Of a DNA stretch of 64,000 nucleotides, positions 48,394 through 58,084 are shown piece by piece; within the stretch, counting starts at the first letter, position 1, and every line of letters begins with the position of its first letter. Origin of the DNA: Palsa-360 sp963710315 (GTDB lineage: Bacteria; Acidobacteriota; Terriglobia; Acidiferrales; UBA7541); contig CAVPZW010000006.1 in NCBI GenBank assembly GCA_963710315.1, positions 744,001 to 808,000 on the forward strand. Reading direction: 5' to 3'. Under the pieces are notes generated by a model. That model worked only from the letters and a program-made list of their open reading frames with translations, made no database searches and was not told the origin of the DNA. The position numbers and the translations under genes were made by a program.

Positions 48394-49068
48394 TCATTTC
48401 ACCTCAACCACGATCATATCGAACTTCTTCGATCCAAGGTTCGTTGTCGCGTGCGTGACGGGGCCACTCCAGAGCACGTCGCCGGACGAAGCTCGCAGCA
48501 GGCTTATAGAGCCGTCTGCCACCTTGACTTTTGCGTCGAGATCAGTCAGTAGCACCGCCGCCCGGCCAGCGCCCACATGTTCGTGCATCTTTTCCGTGGT
48601 GCCAGGTTCCCGCCAGCTTCGGAACACCCTCACTTCGTCGTTTTCCAGCAGCAGGATGTTGTGTTTCGGGTCGATGGCAATTGGGTCCAGTTCGGAACTT
48701 CGAGCCGCAGGTCTAACTGGGCCAGCACTTTTTAGTTCGATCTCGATGATTTGCATTGGCACGGATCCGACATTCTCGCTGGTATCCGATTCACCCGCTG
48801 GGATCCATACTATCTGCCCCGTTGCCCAATGTTGGCGGCTTTTACGCCCATCTTCATAAATACGTTGGATATTGCCTGGATCGAGAGAAACGAGCAGTCG
48901 ATTTGTGTCCTTCCTAAGCATTGTCCGCGGAATGTGGGGCGCGTATACAAGTTCTGCGATGCGTACAACGTTGTTGTCGATCCTTATGAGATTCACAGAT
49001 GCGAATAGATGCAGGGGCGACACAAATAAAAAGACAGAGCAAACAATAAAATCGGATAGCCGTCTCAT
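48394..49068 (-). CDS. Secreted cupin-like protein
   Basis: The 224-residue product (ATG 49,066-49,068) has a signal peptide (DFIVCSVFLFVSPLHLFAS). Two cupin-like halves follow: one around IPAGESDTSENVGSVPMQII, and one with ENDEVRVFRSWREPGTTEKM, HEHVGAGRAAVLL and VLWSGPVTHATTNLGSKKF. Histidines in the second half could bind metal. Function unknown. It lies inside the element, convergent with the plus-strand debris. Confidence 0.6.
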   Translation of the reverse strand: MRRLSDFIVCSVFLFVSPLHLFASVNLIRIDNNVVRIAELVYAPHIPRTMLRKDTNRLLVSLDPGNIQRIYEDGRKSRQHWATGQIVWIPAGESDTSENVGSVPMQIIEIELKSAGPVRPAARSSELDPIAIDPKHNILLLENDEVRVFRSWREPGTTEKMHEHVGAGRAAVLLTDLDAKVKVADGSISLLRASSGDVLWSGPVTHATTNLGSKKFDMIVVEVK

Positions 49069-49258
49069 TGTGAGCGGACGATAACACACTCCAAGCCTCC
49101 AAGGGTCGGGTTTCAGTTCAGAACATCAGAGCGGCTAGCATGGAAATGGCGCGGTAGAGGGATATCTGGGGAATCCCACATGACGGTAACGCCGTTTATC
49201 AGGCGGAACCGACACTCGGCCCCATCGGATGAAGGGTTAGTAGGCTTATACTTATTCC

Positions 49259-49792
49259 ATGCTGACTCGATTCCGGCTTTGCTGGCTGCTAGCAATTGTG
49301 GGGACTTTCAGTTTCCCCGCTGTCGCGCAATCAGATATTCCAAAGTCTGGTGGCCAGAATGATGCTGCTCGGCTGACAAAGATTGAGGACGACATCATCC
49401 ACAAACTTTCGGCAATCCAGAAGACTGGACCACAACTTAAGGCAAGTCATTTCCAACACAGCATGAGCGCCCGACAGATCGCGTGTACGTTGCCAGCCAA
49501 GCAGGAAAGCTATTTGTATTTTGCTGTTCTCAACAACGAGGCTGGCGGAGATTTGACCATTCTGGCTGAAACGGATTCCCGTTTTGGCGGACCTTCCGTA
49601 GGGGTAGGAGCTTGGTTTACAGTTACGCCAGAACATCCGGATGGCGCCTACTGGGTAGTTGCGCGTCCGCTGCCGACGAAGAATCCGGTTTGGTACGTAT
49701 TGAGCATATTCACTGATTGCCCATTCCTTCGATGTAACCGCCTTGAAGGAACATATCCTGTTACCAGCGCGTGTGAGAACAGCGTCCGCTGA
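49259..49792 (+). CDS. Secreted hypothetical protein
   Basis: Family not recognised. The 177-residue product has a signal peptide (MLTRFRLCWLLAIVGTFSFP, cleavage near AVAQ). It contains SARQIACTLPAKQESYLYFA, TILAETDSRFGGPSVGVGAW and four C-terminal cysteines. It is the last gene inside the right end of the element, divergent from the cupin-like gene. Confidence 0.6.
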   Translation: MLTRFRLCWLLAIVGTFSFPAVAQSDIPKSGGQNDAARLTKIEDDIIHKLSAIQKTGPQLKASHFQHSMSARQIACTLPAKQESYLYFAVLNNEAGGDLTILAETDSRFGGPSVGVGAWFTVTPEHPDGAYWVVARPLPTKNPVWYVLSIFTDCPFLRCNRLEGTYPVTSACENSVR

Positions 49793-49829
49793 ATCCAGAT
49801 TTCAATTCCGCCTGATAAGTCTTGCCGGT

Positions 49830-50029
49830 TCAACCGGTCGGTGCAACACACTTTAACCAATTGCTACCGCAATACTTCCGCTGGAGAATCAATCTGCGCG
49901 GCAGCTCTCAATCAGAACCTATCCAGACCTTTTGATTTGTCTGAATTGACGCCCGCGATCAAAATTAGCGTCGCTGATACCCGTAAGAGGGTTTAGGGCA
50001 AGTGTTGCGTTAACCCATTGAGACCACCC
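49830..50029 (+). repeat. Subterminal direct repeat, right copy
   Basis: Diverged copy of 41,754-41,955 in the same orientation (CAACCGGTCGGTGCAACAC; CTTTTGATTTGTCTGAATTG versus CTTTTGTTTTGTTTGAATTG). Because the terminal repeats are inverted and these are direct, they are not a simple extension of the termini. Confidence 0.75.
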
Positions 50030-50036
50030 TTCTTAC

Positions 50037-50185
50037 CGGAAACTGGCTTTTTCGTCTCGGGAATCCGCCCGCACATTTTTCCGCTCTTCTTTTCGCGCAC
50101 GCGCAACTGTGCAATCGCCGCTCGCTAGGGTAAGCATCACCGAAATAGGGGGAGGGAGCATTTTGCCGTCGCCTTACACTAACCC
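50037..50185 (-). repeat. Right terminal inverted repeat
   Basis: Reverse complement of 41,591-41,739 with one mismatch. It ends CTAACCC on the plus strand, immediately followed by the right 14-base direct repeat. The 50,200-50,342 stretch beyond holds no gene. Confidence 0.9.
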
Positions 50186-50199
50186 GTCAATTTTCGGCC
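50186..50199 (+). repeat. 14-base direct repeat (candidate target-site duplication), right copy
   Basis: GTCAATTTTCGGCC, identical to 41,577-41,590. Removing 41,591-50,199 would join the thiolase upstream region to CAGCACTGCAATAAGG as a predicted empty site. Confidence 0.85.
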
Positions 50200-50342
50200 C
50201 AGCACTGCAATAAGGGTGCTGCGATCCAGCATTGCCAAACCGCAGGTGCCGACCTCAAGCGAAATACGGAATTGACTTTGACTCATGAAGATTCAGCCGC
50301 TAGTGTTGTGAAGCATTTTGTGACTCGAAGCGGAGGACGTTC

Positions 50343-51104
50343 ATGGGCTCGTCGTCAAAAAAGATTGCCATGGTCACCGGTGCGGGCACCGGGATTGGCA
50401 GGCACGCTGCCGTTGCGCTTGCCAATCATGGCTACACGGTGGTTCTTGCCGGGCGTCGCAGGGAGCTGTTGGAAGCGACCGCGCTTGAAATAGGCAGAGA
50501 TAATTCCAAGACGCTGGTCGTGCCTTCGGACGTCGGCGATCCAATCTCGGTGCGCGAACTTTTCGCCAAAACAAAACAGGCCTTCGGCCGGCTCGACCTG
50601 CTCTTCAACAACGCCGGCATTTCCGCGCGCGGCTTGCCGCTGGAAGACCTGCCTTACGAGGAGTGGAAGGCGGTGGTCGATACGAATCTCACGGGCACAT
50701 TTCTTTGCACGCAGGAAGCCTTCAAAATCATGAAAAGCCAGGAGCCGCGAGGCGGGCGCATCATCAACAACGGCTCAATTGCAGCGCACAGTCCTCGGCC
50801 GAATTCCGCGCCCTACACGGCGACAAAACATGGAGTGACCGGCCTCACCAAAGCGACTTCGCTGGATGGCCGGCAGTACGACATCGCCTGCGGCCAGATC
50901 GACATTGGAAACGCGCTGACCGAAATGGGCGAAAAAATGAAGCAAGGCGCCCTGCAACCGAACGGCACGGTAGAGCCAGAAGCCACCATGGATCCCGCGG
51001 ATGTGGCGCGCGCAATCGTGTATATGGCGTCTCTCCCCCTTGACGCCAACGTCCAATTCATGACCGTCATGGCGACCAAGATGCCTTTCATCGGCCGCGG
51101 TTAA
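50343..51104 (+). CDS. Short-chain dehydrogenase/reductase
   Basis: NAD(P)-dependent oxidoreductase of unknown substrate. The 253-residue product has the cofactor motif VTGAGTGIGRHAAVALA, NNAG (LLFNNAGISARG), and the catalytic Ser and Tyr-x3-Lys in NNGSIAAHSPRPNSAPYTATK. Intact and normal length. It lies just outside the right boundary of the element. Confidence 0.93.
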   Translation: MGSSSKKIAMVTGAGTGIGRHAAVALANHGYTVVLAGRRRELLEATALEIGRDNSKTLVVPSDVGDPISVRELFAKTKQAFGRLDLLFNNAGISARGLPLEDLPYEEWKAVVDTNLTGTFLCTQEAFKIMKSQEPRGGRIINNGSIAAHSPRPNSAPYTATKHGVTGLTKATSLDGRQYDIACGQIDIGNALTEMGEKMKQGALQPNGTVEPEATMDPADVARAIVYMASLPLDANVQFMTVMATKMPFIGRG

Positions 51105-51243
51105 TAGCCACAGCACAACTTGGCGCATGAATGGAGGGTTCTTAGCAACGACGGCCATCCTGCGCTCCATGGCAATCGTAAATTCATTGCAGTGGAGTGC
51201 GCTGCATCCCACCAGATTATTGGCTTCGCATGAAAGATTGGCG

Positions 51244-54200
51244 CTAATTCGCCGGCGCTTTCCACGTGTGGTAATAAACGATCAAGCGAATAACGCCGTC
51301 TCCAGGCGTCGTGTTGAATGTCAAGACAATTGGAGCAGCGGACGATCCGGCTACAGGGGAACCTGCGTTGATCTGTGCGTTGCAAACTCCCGTAGCGCCG
51401 GCCGTCAGCGTCGATTGCGCCGCGCAAAACTTGGACGCGGCCCCTGCCACGCCAACCGTGAAGGTGGCTGCCCGCGTGATCGATTTCGTTACGCGATAAA
51501 CCACCGCGTCAATATAAGCATTCGCGGGTATGCAGGCCAATCCGGTAACCGTGGCGGTTCCGCTTGTGCTGACGCTGGTGGTTCCAAAGCCCGTTTCACA
51601 GGCCGACGCCGTCGAAATTTCCGCCGAACCAAACACCGCTCCTCCACCCGCGGAAACGGTTTCCGCCTGCACGACCGGCGCGTAAACGCCTGTGTTATTT
51701 AGAACAGTTGAGCCCGTGCCGCTGGCTTGCGCGACATCCCACTTGTACGCTGGGTCTACAAATGTGTCGGAAAAACTTGTCCCCATTACATGCTGTCCGA
51801 CCTGATACCAGGGGTTCAAATTGTTAGGGGACATTGTTCCATCTTCGTAAATGCATCCGGGTGATTTGGGGGCCGTGTTGCAGCGATACACGTTGTAACT
51901 GTACGCCCCCGGCGAACCTGTCCATGTGAGATTGATTTGCTGAGCGCCGGGAGTGGACACGGTTACGGGCGCGGATGGCGCAGAGGTAATCGTTTCCCCG
52001 CTGTCCGCTCCCGTCATGCTAACCGCGTACACGTAGGTTCCAAGCGGAATTTTCCCGCCCTTTACGGGCGCGGAAGCAGAGACGTTCCTGGGTGGCGTGG
52101 TATCGAACCACCAACTGTAGCCGCCGGCCCCGTGCATCGGCTGGGCGATGGTATCGAGCGATCCGATCTGCGGACGATACGATCCCGTGGTGGCATAAGG
52201 CGCATAGACGTAACCAAAATTGCCGCCGGTCCTATACAAGATGTCCCGATTTTGAAACGCTTTGGCGGAACTGAAAATGGCATCTACGTCCGCAAAGGAA
52301 GGGCGCACTCCGCTGAACAGCGGCGCTTGCGCTCCCCCGGTGGGATGAAGCGCGGTAACGTGCTGCCCCAAATATCCTGAATTTGGATAAGAGATCAAGG
52401 CCGCCTCCAAAGGCTGGCCTTCGGTATCCTGCGAGGCATCGTTGAACGTCAGCGCTGAATATTCAGTGCAATTCATGCATGCGAAAAATGGAATGATGCC
52501 GCCCTGCCTGTAAGACCAACTGCTCACAAAGCTCGCGACGCCGCTGGGGCCTGCCTGGCCGCTATCGCCGCCTCCCCAACCGATGCCGCGGCGATTCCAC
52601 GTGGTCTTGTCCATGGTGACTTCGATGCCGGAGTTCCCTTGCGCCTGCGGAGGAGCAACCCAAAACGATGGCGTCCAGCTCGCGTCATTTTCTTGATAAG
52701 GCCCCGTCAATATTCCAACCTTGTAGAAGTGATAGTTGGCGATGGTCTGTGTTGTGTCGCGCAGGACCACAGCCATTCCCAGGCGGTCGGTCGCAACTCC
52801 TCCGCCGCCGGTCTCGAATTCCACATACTCGAAATTGGACGGCTGGGCGTTGTCGGCGAGCAAATCGAGCGCCCCATTCGGGGCATTGCTGACGATGTTC
52901 ACGGTTCTGAACGTATTGCCCGTCCCCATCAAATAAAGGCCTGGACTGGCGCTGCCAATATTGATCATGGCTCCGCTATTAAATCCAAATTGCGGAGTGC
53001 CCTGGCTTGACCAATCCCCATACCAGTTGACATTGGATTCCAAAGAGATGGTTTCATTCAACACCAGCTTTCCGGATTGCCAGATAGTCACTTGCTTGGG
53101 TATCGGAAGATAAGAATTGATGACGTAGGGATTTCTCGCCGGCGGAATGTAGATCGAGCCGCCAAAATAATTCGGAGATTGATAGGACGCCGCTTTTAAG
53201 GCCCGGAGGATGCCTGGTGCATCGTCAAATACGATCTTCGCATCGCTTACCGTCTGGGATGCCGGATCGTTGAGTGTATAGGTGAATCCGTCGCCGGAAA
53301 TCGCCGTGACCCAAGTTGTTAGGGGATCGTTGGTTGCCACTCCCGTGCAGATTGAATCCGTGACGTAGGACGGATAGGCCTGCTTGTCCATGTACGGCGA
53401 CCCGTAATCCTCAAATGCAGCGTCAATGTATCCGTTGTGAATTCCCGTGGGTTTGGTCACGCCGATCAACTTGAGGGAAGCGTCTCCCGGCCTCTTTGCG
53501 CAGACGTAGTATTCCCATGCGCCTGCCAGAGGGGTCCACTTGAGATAATTCTCCTGGTAAAACGCCACTCTGCCGCCGCCCGAATAGCTGGTCGTGTCTC
53601 CCACCATCCATCCCTGAGCGCGCGTGTCGGTCGACGTGGTCCATATCTCAAACTGCGTGGGGCTGTCGATTTTCGCAACGTTGTACCATCCGCTGAACTG
53701 CTGGCTGCTCTTCGGTTCGAGTTCGACCAGAGAGCCATAAACAAGATTGTTGGGCTCCGCAGTGACAACGGTGATCCTGTCATTCGACCTGGACAGCGAC
53801 TTGATGGCGGCCGTTTGCAACCCCAGCGAAGGAAGCCCGTCCGTAATCGTCACAGGCGCCGCGGGAGCCGTGAGCGCGCCATAAATATCGCGCGCGACGA
53901 TGGTGTATTCGTATGCGGTCTTGCCCTTGGGACTGCCAACCGCCGATTCCGTGCTGGCCAATCCCCAGGGCTCGCTGGGCGTTACGGTCAAGCCGGCAGG
54001 CGTGCCCAGCGTGTTCGTCGCGCCGCATCCATGGATTGTCACGCCTTCATTGAGACGGAATGTGTTCGCGGTCTTGATCCTTATTTGGTTGCTGCCTTTT
54101 GTGCAATTCGCTGTGGTCACGGGAGACGATCCCGCCGGAGCATATGCCCCAAATGAGGTGACGTCCGCATACGGCTCGGGACTCCCAGGGCGAATATTAT

Positions 54201-54294
54201 TTGCGCGCGTATCGCCGGAATTTTGAGATTGTGCGAAACCAATAGCCGCGCATGGAAATAGCATGAATAACAATATGAAGCGCAATCGATTCAT
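51244..54294 (-). CDS. Large secreted beta-helix/pectate-lyase-like protein with fibronectin-type repeats
   Basis: The 1016-residue product has a signal peptide (MNRLRFILLFMLFPCAAIGF, cleavage near AQS). ADVTSFGAYAPAGSSPVTTA resembles the start of pectate-lyase-superfamily domains. A long region (about 380-700) of short beta-type segments follows, including GGSIYIPPARNPYVI and ESNVNWYGDW. Two fibronectin-III-like segments (near GKTAYEYTIVARDIYGALTA and GTYVYAVSMTGADSGETIT, YSYNVYRC) are visible. The C-terminus is Gly/Ala/Thr-rich. It may act on or bind polysaccharide; substrate unknown. Single gene, no obvious operon. Confidence 0.7.
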   Translation of the reverse strand: MNRLRFILLFMLFPCAAIGFAQSQNSGDTRANNIRPGSPEPYADVTSFGAYAPAGSSPVTTANCTKGSNQIRIKTANTFRLNEGVTIHGCGATNTLGTPAGLTVTPSEPWGLASTESAVGSPKGKTAYEYTIVARDIYGALTAPAAPVTITDGLPSLGLQTAAIKSLSRSNDRITVVTAEPNNLVYGSLVELEPKSSQQFSGWYNVAKIDSPTQFEIWTTSTDTRAQGWMVGDTTSYSGGGRVAFYQENYLKWTPLAGAWEYYVCAKRPGDASLKLIGVTKPTGIHNGYIDAAFEDYGSPYMDKQAYPSYVTDSICTGVATNDPLTTWVTAISGDGFTYTLNDPASQTVSDAKIVFDDAPGILRALKAASYQSPNYFGGSIYIPPARNPYVINSYLPIPKQVTIWQSGKLVLNETISLESNVNWYGDWSSQGTPQFGFNSGAMINIGSASPGLYLMGTGNTFRTVNIVSNAPNGALDLLADNAQPSNFEYVEFETGGGGVATDRLGMAVVLRDTTQTIANYHFYKVGILTGPYQENDASWTPSFWVAPPQAQGNSGIEVTMDKTTWNRRGIGWGGGDSGQAGPSGVASFVSSWSYRQGGIIPFFACMNCTEYSALTFNDASQDTEGQPLEAALISYPNSGYLGQHVTALHPTGGAQAPLFSGVRPSFADVDAIFSSAKAFQNRDILYRTGGNFGYVYAPYATTGSYRPQIGSLDTIAQPMHGAGGYSWWFDTTPPRNVSASAPVKGGKIPLGTYVYAVSMTGADSGETITSAPSAPVTVSTPGAQQINLTWTGSPGAYSYNVYRCNTAPKSPGCIYEDGTMSPNNLNPWYQVGQHVMGTSFSDTFVDPAYKWDVAQASGTGSTVLNNTGVYAPVVQAETVSAGGGAVFGSAEISTASACETGFGTTSVSTSGTATVTGLACIPANAYIDAVVYRVTKSITRAATFTVGVAGAASKFCAAQSTLTAGATGVCNAQINAGSPVAGSSAAPIVLTFNTTPGDGVIRLIVYYHTWKAPAN

Positions 54295-55026
54295 GGGAAT
54301 CCCCCCTATGTCGCTAACAATGTAAGCATCCGCCGCATGAAAGCTTGAATAATTTAGTGGAATTATTTTCTTGTAGTTACTGGGAGTATGGCCGGGGCGA
54401 AAATGGAATTCCCGATCAGGTTCGCTATGCCCGGAGAATCCGGTACGGACGTGTGGTGAAGCGGCTCAGAAAACCTTACCCAACCTCGGTGAACGGAAAA
54501 TGACCGTGAGATCCCGCGAAAATTTCTTATGCCCGCAAGGATGGCCGGCAACGGCGGAGAGCCGCCGCGCCAGTGACACAATTCACCCTGAAAAGTGGAC
54601 GAGGAGCATTTCGCCACTCACTAGGCCGTCAATTTCGCGCCATTCTTTTGATGCAAGCCGGAACCATTGCCGTTTGTCCCGACTGCGCAGTCCCTGCCGG
54701 CATTCAAGTGCAATGCCGCTCTTTCCTCCGCATTCATCTTGCGGCGCATCACTTTTTCAAAAATCCGTTCAATCGGTGTTTGGGTTGAACGCGCGCACAG
54801 GGACACGTTGAGACATTCGCAATCTCCTAAAGTCCGGCTCTCAGCCTACAGATCCCGATCTTCTGACCGCCACAACAATGAATAATGTTTGCGTACATTA
54901 CCACATCCTTAATGAGTCGGAAGGTATTTTTTAACTTAACTGAATTGTAACTCAAACGTTACATCGATGGCCGTTAATCACACGGGGCGGCCGCTGTGCT
55001 ACTGTTGGTAACCGAGAACATTTGTC
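54295..55026. other. 732-base intergenic region, no supported gene
   Basis: It holds divergent upstream regions of the secreted protein and the helicase. A 61-codon minus-strand frame at 54,621-54,806 (STQTPIERIFEKVMRRKMNA...) looks slightly protein-like, and an ATG with AGGAG lies in another frame just upstream, but neither is convincing. GC-rich hairpins occur near 54,545-54,575. I recognise no riboswitch. Confidence 0.4.
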
Positions 55027-58017
55027 ATGGCAGACCTTTTTGAACACGCCGGCGCGCCGGCGCCGGGCATTCAGCTCAATCCAGAGCAGCGCGCCGCCGT
55101 GCATCATGGCGATGGACCGCTCGTTGTCGTGGCGGGCGCAGGCACGGGCAAAACGCGCGTGATCACCGAGCGCATCCGCCATTTGCTGGATACCCAGCCG
55201 GAACTTACCGGCAAGGAAATCCTGGGGCTGACGTTCACCGACAAGGCCGCGGCGGAAATGAAGCACCGCGTGGTTGCCGCGGCTCGCGATCGCGGAGATT
55301 TGCAAGTGGAACGCGCCGAAGCGGTTGAACTCAGCACCTTTCACTCCTTCTGCAACAAGCTGCTGCAGGAAGTCGATCCAGACCTGAAACCCATCGACAA
55401 GATTGACCACTGGATTCTGCTGCGGCGCAACCTGCCCCTGCTGCAACTGGAGCATTACCGCCGCCTGGCCGAACCCGGCCAATTCCTGGGCGACTTCGTG
55501 GATTTTTTCTCGCGCTGCCAGGACGAACTGGTCACGCCGGACGAGTACCAGCGCTATGCAACCGAGCAGGCGGAAAGTTTTGCCCGAGTGCGCGGCGCAA
55601 TGCCCGAGGATGAGCGCCAAATCCGCGACGAAGAAATTGCCAGGATACAGGAAATCGCGCGGGCTTACCGCGCCAGCGATCTGCTGCTGCGCGAGCGCAA
55701 GCTGCTCACCTTCGGCACGCAGATCATGGACGCCGTCCTGCATCTTCGCGCAAACGAAACCCTGCGCGAGACGCTTCGCGCGCGCTACCGCTACATTCTG
55801 GTCGATGAATTCCAGGACACTAACATCGCACAACTCGAATTGCTCTGGCTGCTCGGAGGCGAAAGGCCCAACCTCGTGGTGGTGGGCGACCATCGCCAGG
55901 CCATTTACCGTTTTCGCGGCGCGTCCTTTGGCAGCTTCACGATATTTCTGAACCGTTTCGCCACCGGCCCCGCTGCCACACATCAGGATTTGCTGCGGCC
56001 GCTCACTCTGAACTATCGCTCCGCGGGGCGAATCCTGCGCGTGGCCGGGCAGGTGATCCGCCACAACGAAAAGCCCACCAACATTCCCGAGTACCCGCTA
56101 ACGGCCGTCCGTGATGACGGAGAAAAGGTGCGCATCGTCACGCACGCCACGAGCGAGGCCGAGGCGCAATGGGTTGCCACGGAACTCGAGCGGCTGCATC
56201 GCGCTGGAGCCAAATGGCGCTCGTTTGCCGTGCTCTATCGCGGGCACTCGCATCGCGACAAGCTGGTCGATGCGCTCAAGGCGCGCAAGATTCCCTTCGT
56301 GATCAAGAATCTCTCCATCCTCTCGCACCGCCTGGTGCGTGACCTGATCGCTTATCTGCGGCTCATCGATCAGCCGCTCGATGACGTTGCCTGCGCGCGC
56401 GTCTTGGCCATGCCGGCATGGGGCCTCGATCCTTCGGACCTTGTGCGCCTCATCGAGCGGGCTGCCAAAGCCAAGGGTTCCTTGTGGGACGCGGTGCAAG
56501 CCGGGAAGGCGGAGGCGCCATTCTCGGAAGGCGACCGCGATCTGGGCACGCTCCTCGATATCGTCACGGAGCTTCAAAAGAAGGCCCGCCAATTGACGGC
56601 GGTGGAATTGTTCGACGCGCTGGCCGAAGCCCTCGAAATCGGCTCCGCCGTAACCGGCGAAGACCGCAAATACTTCGATCGCCTGGCGCAATTCGTGCGC
56701 GAATGGCAGCCCAAGAGCGAAACGCAGCGCCTCAGGGAATTCGTCGAGTACCTGGATTATTTCGAACAGGCCGGCGGATCGATCAACCTCGACCAGGAGA
56801 CCGGCGACGCCGTGCAATTGATGACCGTGCACGCCGCCAAGGGCCTGGAATTCGACAATGTTTACGTTCTTCGCCTGGTGCAGCGCGGATTTCCGGCCGG
56901 AGAAAAACCGCGCGTGCTGGAGTTTCCCGCGGCGTTGATGAAAGAAGAGCAGCCGCAGGGCGGCTTTCACATTCAGGAGGAGCGCCGCCTGTTCTACGTG
57001 GCCGTGACGCGCGCGCGCCAGCGGCTCACGCTCAGCACCGTGGAGAACAAGCGCTCCAAGCCTTCGCCGTTCCTGGACGACATTCTGATGGAAGCGCAGA
57101 TCAAGCGCCGCGACGTCGAGCAGCTCGCGCCAACCGCGACAAATGCGCCCGCCCCGGCCCTCGCCGAAGCTGAGCCTGCTCTGTTCGACATTCCGGAGCA
57201 GCGCGCGCGCATCGGCTCGCGCATCGGCGAGTGGGCCGCGTCCTATCGCCCGCCCGTGCCTGAGCCGCTGCAGATCAGCCCCTCGGCAATCGGCACGCTG
57301 GAATCGTGCCCTCAAAAATATTTGTTCAACTACGCGTGGAAACTGCGCGGCGGGCCGGCCGCGGCCATGAGCTTCGGCAGCGTGATGCACAACACCATCA
57401 AATATTTTATCGGCGAACTGGCCAAGGGGCACACGCTCCCGGTTGAGGAAGTGGAACGAAAGTTCGAACTGGAATGGACCTCGGCAGGATTCGAGGACGC
57501 CTATCAGGAGCAGGAATACAAGAAGGACGGCCTGGCGCAACTGCGCGCGTTCCACGCAAGCACGCTCGCCGCGCCGCCCGAGGTGGTCGCGCAGGAGAAG
57601 ACATTCGCGCTGCCCATGGACAACAACGTGGTGCTCACCGGGCGAATGGATCAGGTGAACCGTATCGGCCCCGGCGAAGAGGAAATCGTCGATTACAAAA
57701 CGGGCAAGCCGCGGGACGAGGCCAAGGCCAAAAAAGATATTCAACTCAGCGTGTACGCTCTGGCCGCCCGCGAAGTGTTCGACTGGAATCCCGCCAGGCT
57801 CACGCTGCACTTCCTGCAATCGAACCGCCCGGTAAGCGCCACGCGCGACGACAAGCAGCTCAAAAAAGTGCGCGCCGAAATTCAGGAAGCCGCCGCGGAC
57901 ATTCGTGCGGGCGAGTTCCCCGCGAAGCCCGGCTTCGCATGCAGGTTCTGCGATTACGAATCCATCTGCCCCGCGCGCGAACAAGGCGCGGCGGCCAGCG
58001 CCTCGGGCGAAGAATAA
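55027..58017 (+). CDS. UvrD/Rep-type DNA helicase with C-terminal PD-(D/E)XK nuclease
   Basis: ATP-dependent 3'-5' helicase fused to a RecB-like nuclease. In the 996-residue product the Walker A VVVAGAGTGKTRVI is near residues 34-47. Motif II is VDEFQDTN, motif III GDHRQAIYRFRGA, then VQLMTVHAAKGLEFDNVYV and RRLFYVAVTRARQRL. The C-terminal ~250 residues have LESCPQKYLFNYAWKL, FGSVMHNTIKYF, EEIVDYKTGKP (D-x-K) and FACRFCDYESICP. The four cysteines match an AddB-type iron-sulfur staple. Likely a double-strand-break repair or recombination enzyme; not a canonical AddA or RecB. Confidence 0.88.
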   Translation: MADLFEHAGAPAPGIQLNPEQRAAVHHGDGPLVVVAGAGTGKTRVITERIRHLLDTQPELTGKEILGLTFTDKAAAEMKHRVVAAARDRGDLQVERAEAVELSTFHSFCNKLLQEVDPDLKPIDKIDHWILLRRNLPLLQLEHYRRLAEPGQFLGDFVDFFSRCQDELVTPDEYQRYATEQAESFARVRGAMPEDERQIRDEEIARIQEIARAYRASDLLLRERKLLTFGTQIMDAVLHLRANETLRETLRARYRYILVDEFQDTNIAQLELLWLLGGERPNLVVVGDHRQAIYRFRGASFGSFTIFLNRFATGPAATHQDLLRPLTLNYRSAGRILRVAGQVIRHNEKPTNIPEYPLTAVRDDGEKVRIVTHATSEAEAQWVATELERLHRAGAKWRSFAVLYRGHSHRDKLVDALKARKIPFVIKNLSILSHRLVRDLIAYLRLIDQPLDDVACARVLAMPAWGLDPSDLVRLIERAAKAKGSLWDAVQAGKAEAPFSEGDRDLGTLLDIVTELQKKARQLTAVELFDALAEALEIGSAVTGEDRKYFDRLAQFVREWQPKSETQRLREFVEYLDYFEQAGGSINLDQETGDAVQLMTVHAAKGLEFDNVYVLRLVQRGFPAGEKPRVLEFPAALMKEEQPQGGFHIQEERRLFYVAVTRARQRLTLSTVENKRSKPSPFLDDILMEAQIKRRDVEQLAPTATNAPAPALAEAEPALFDIPEQRARIGSRIGEWAASYRPPVPEPLQISPSAIGTLESCPQKYLFNYAWKLRGGPAAAMSFGSVMHNTIKYFIGELAKGHTLPVEEVERKFELEWTSAGFEDAYQEQEYKKDGLAQLRAFHASTLAAPPEVVAQEKTFALPMDNNVVLTGRMDQVNRIGPGEEEIVDYKTGKPRDEAKAKKDIQLSVYALAAREVFDWNPARLTLHFLQSNRPVSATRDDKQLKKVRAEIQEAAADIRAGEFPAKPGFACRFCDYESICPAREQGAAASASGEE

Positions 58018-58084
58018 TACCCTCGCCACGTTGCATGGTTTCTGGCCCTCGATTTGAAAAGAGTTTGTCTTGCGGCAGACGGGC

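Larger units (their letters stand above)
41591..50185. mobile_element. 8.6 kb element with 149-base terminal inverted repeats, no recognisable transposase
   Basis: The ends (GGGTTAGTGTAAGGCGACGG...) are 149-base inverted repeats differing at one base, and 14-base direct repeats flank them exactly. This is the layout of a transposed unit. Cargo: a DUF3494 ice-binding protein, two sulfite dehydrogenase-cytochrome pairs, gene debris, a cupin-like protein and a secreted protein. No transposase, integrase, recombinase or cas1 gene was seen, so movement in trans or loss of the transposase is inferred. Neighbours are thiolase on the left and a short-chain dehydrogenase on the right. Confidence 0.75.

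Noticed and set aside
48199..48552. 117-codon plus-strand frame
   Set aside because: It runs antisense into the cupin-like gene, contains a dispersed repeat and has no family resemblance.
41591..50185. Casposon assignment, because of the 14-base duplication
   Set aside because: No cas1 or DNA polymerase gene is present; duplication length alone is not enough.
54621..54806. 61-codon minus-strand frame between the secreted protein and helicase genes
   Set aside because: It needs an alternative start without a ribosome-binding site; similarity to known proteins was not recognised.
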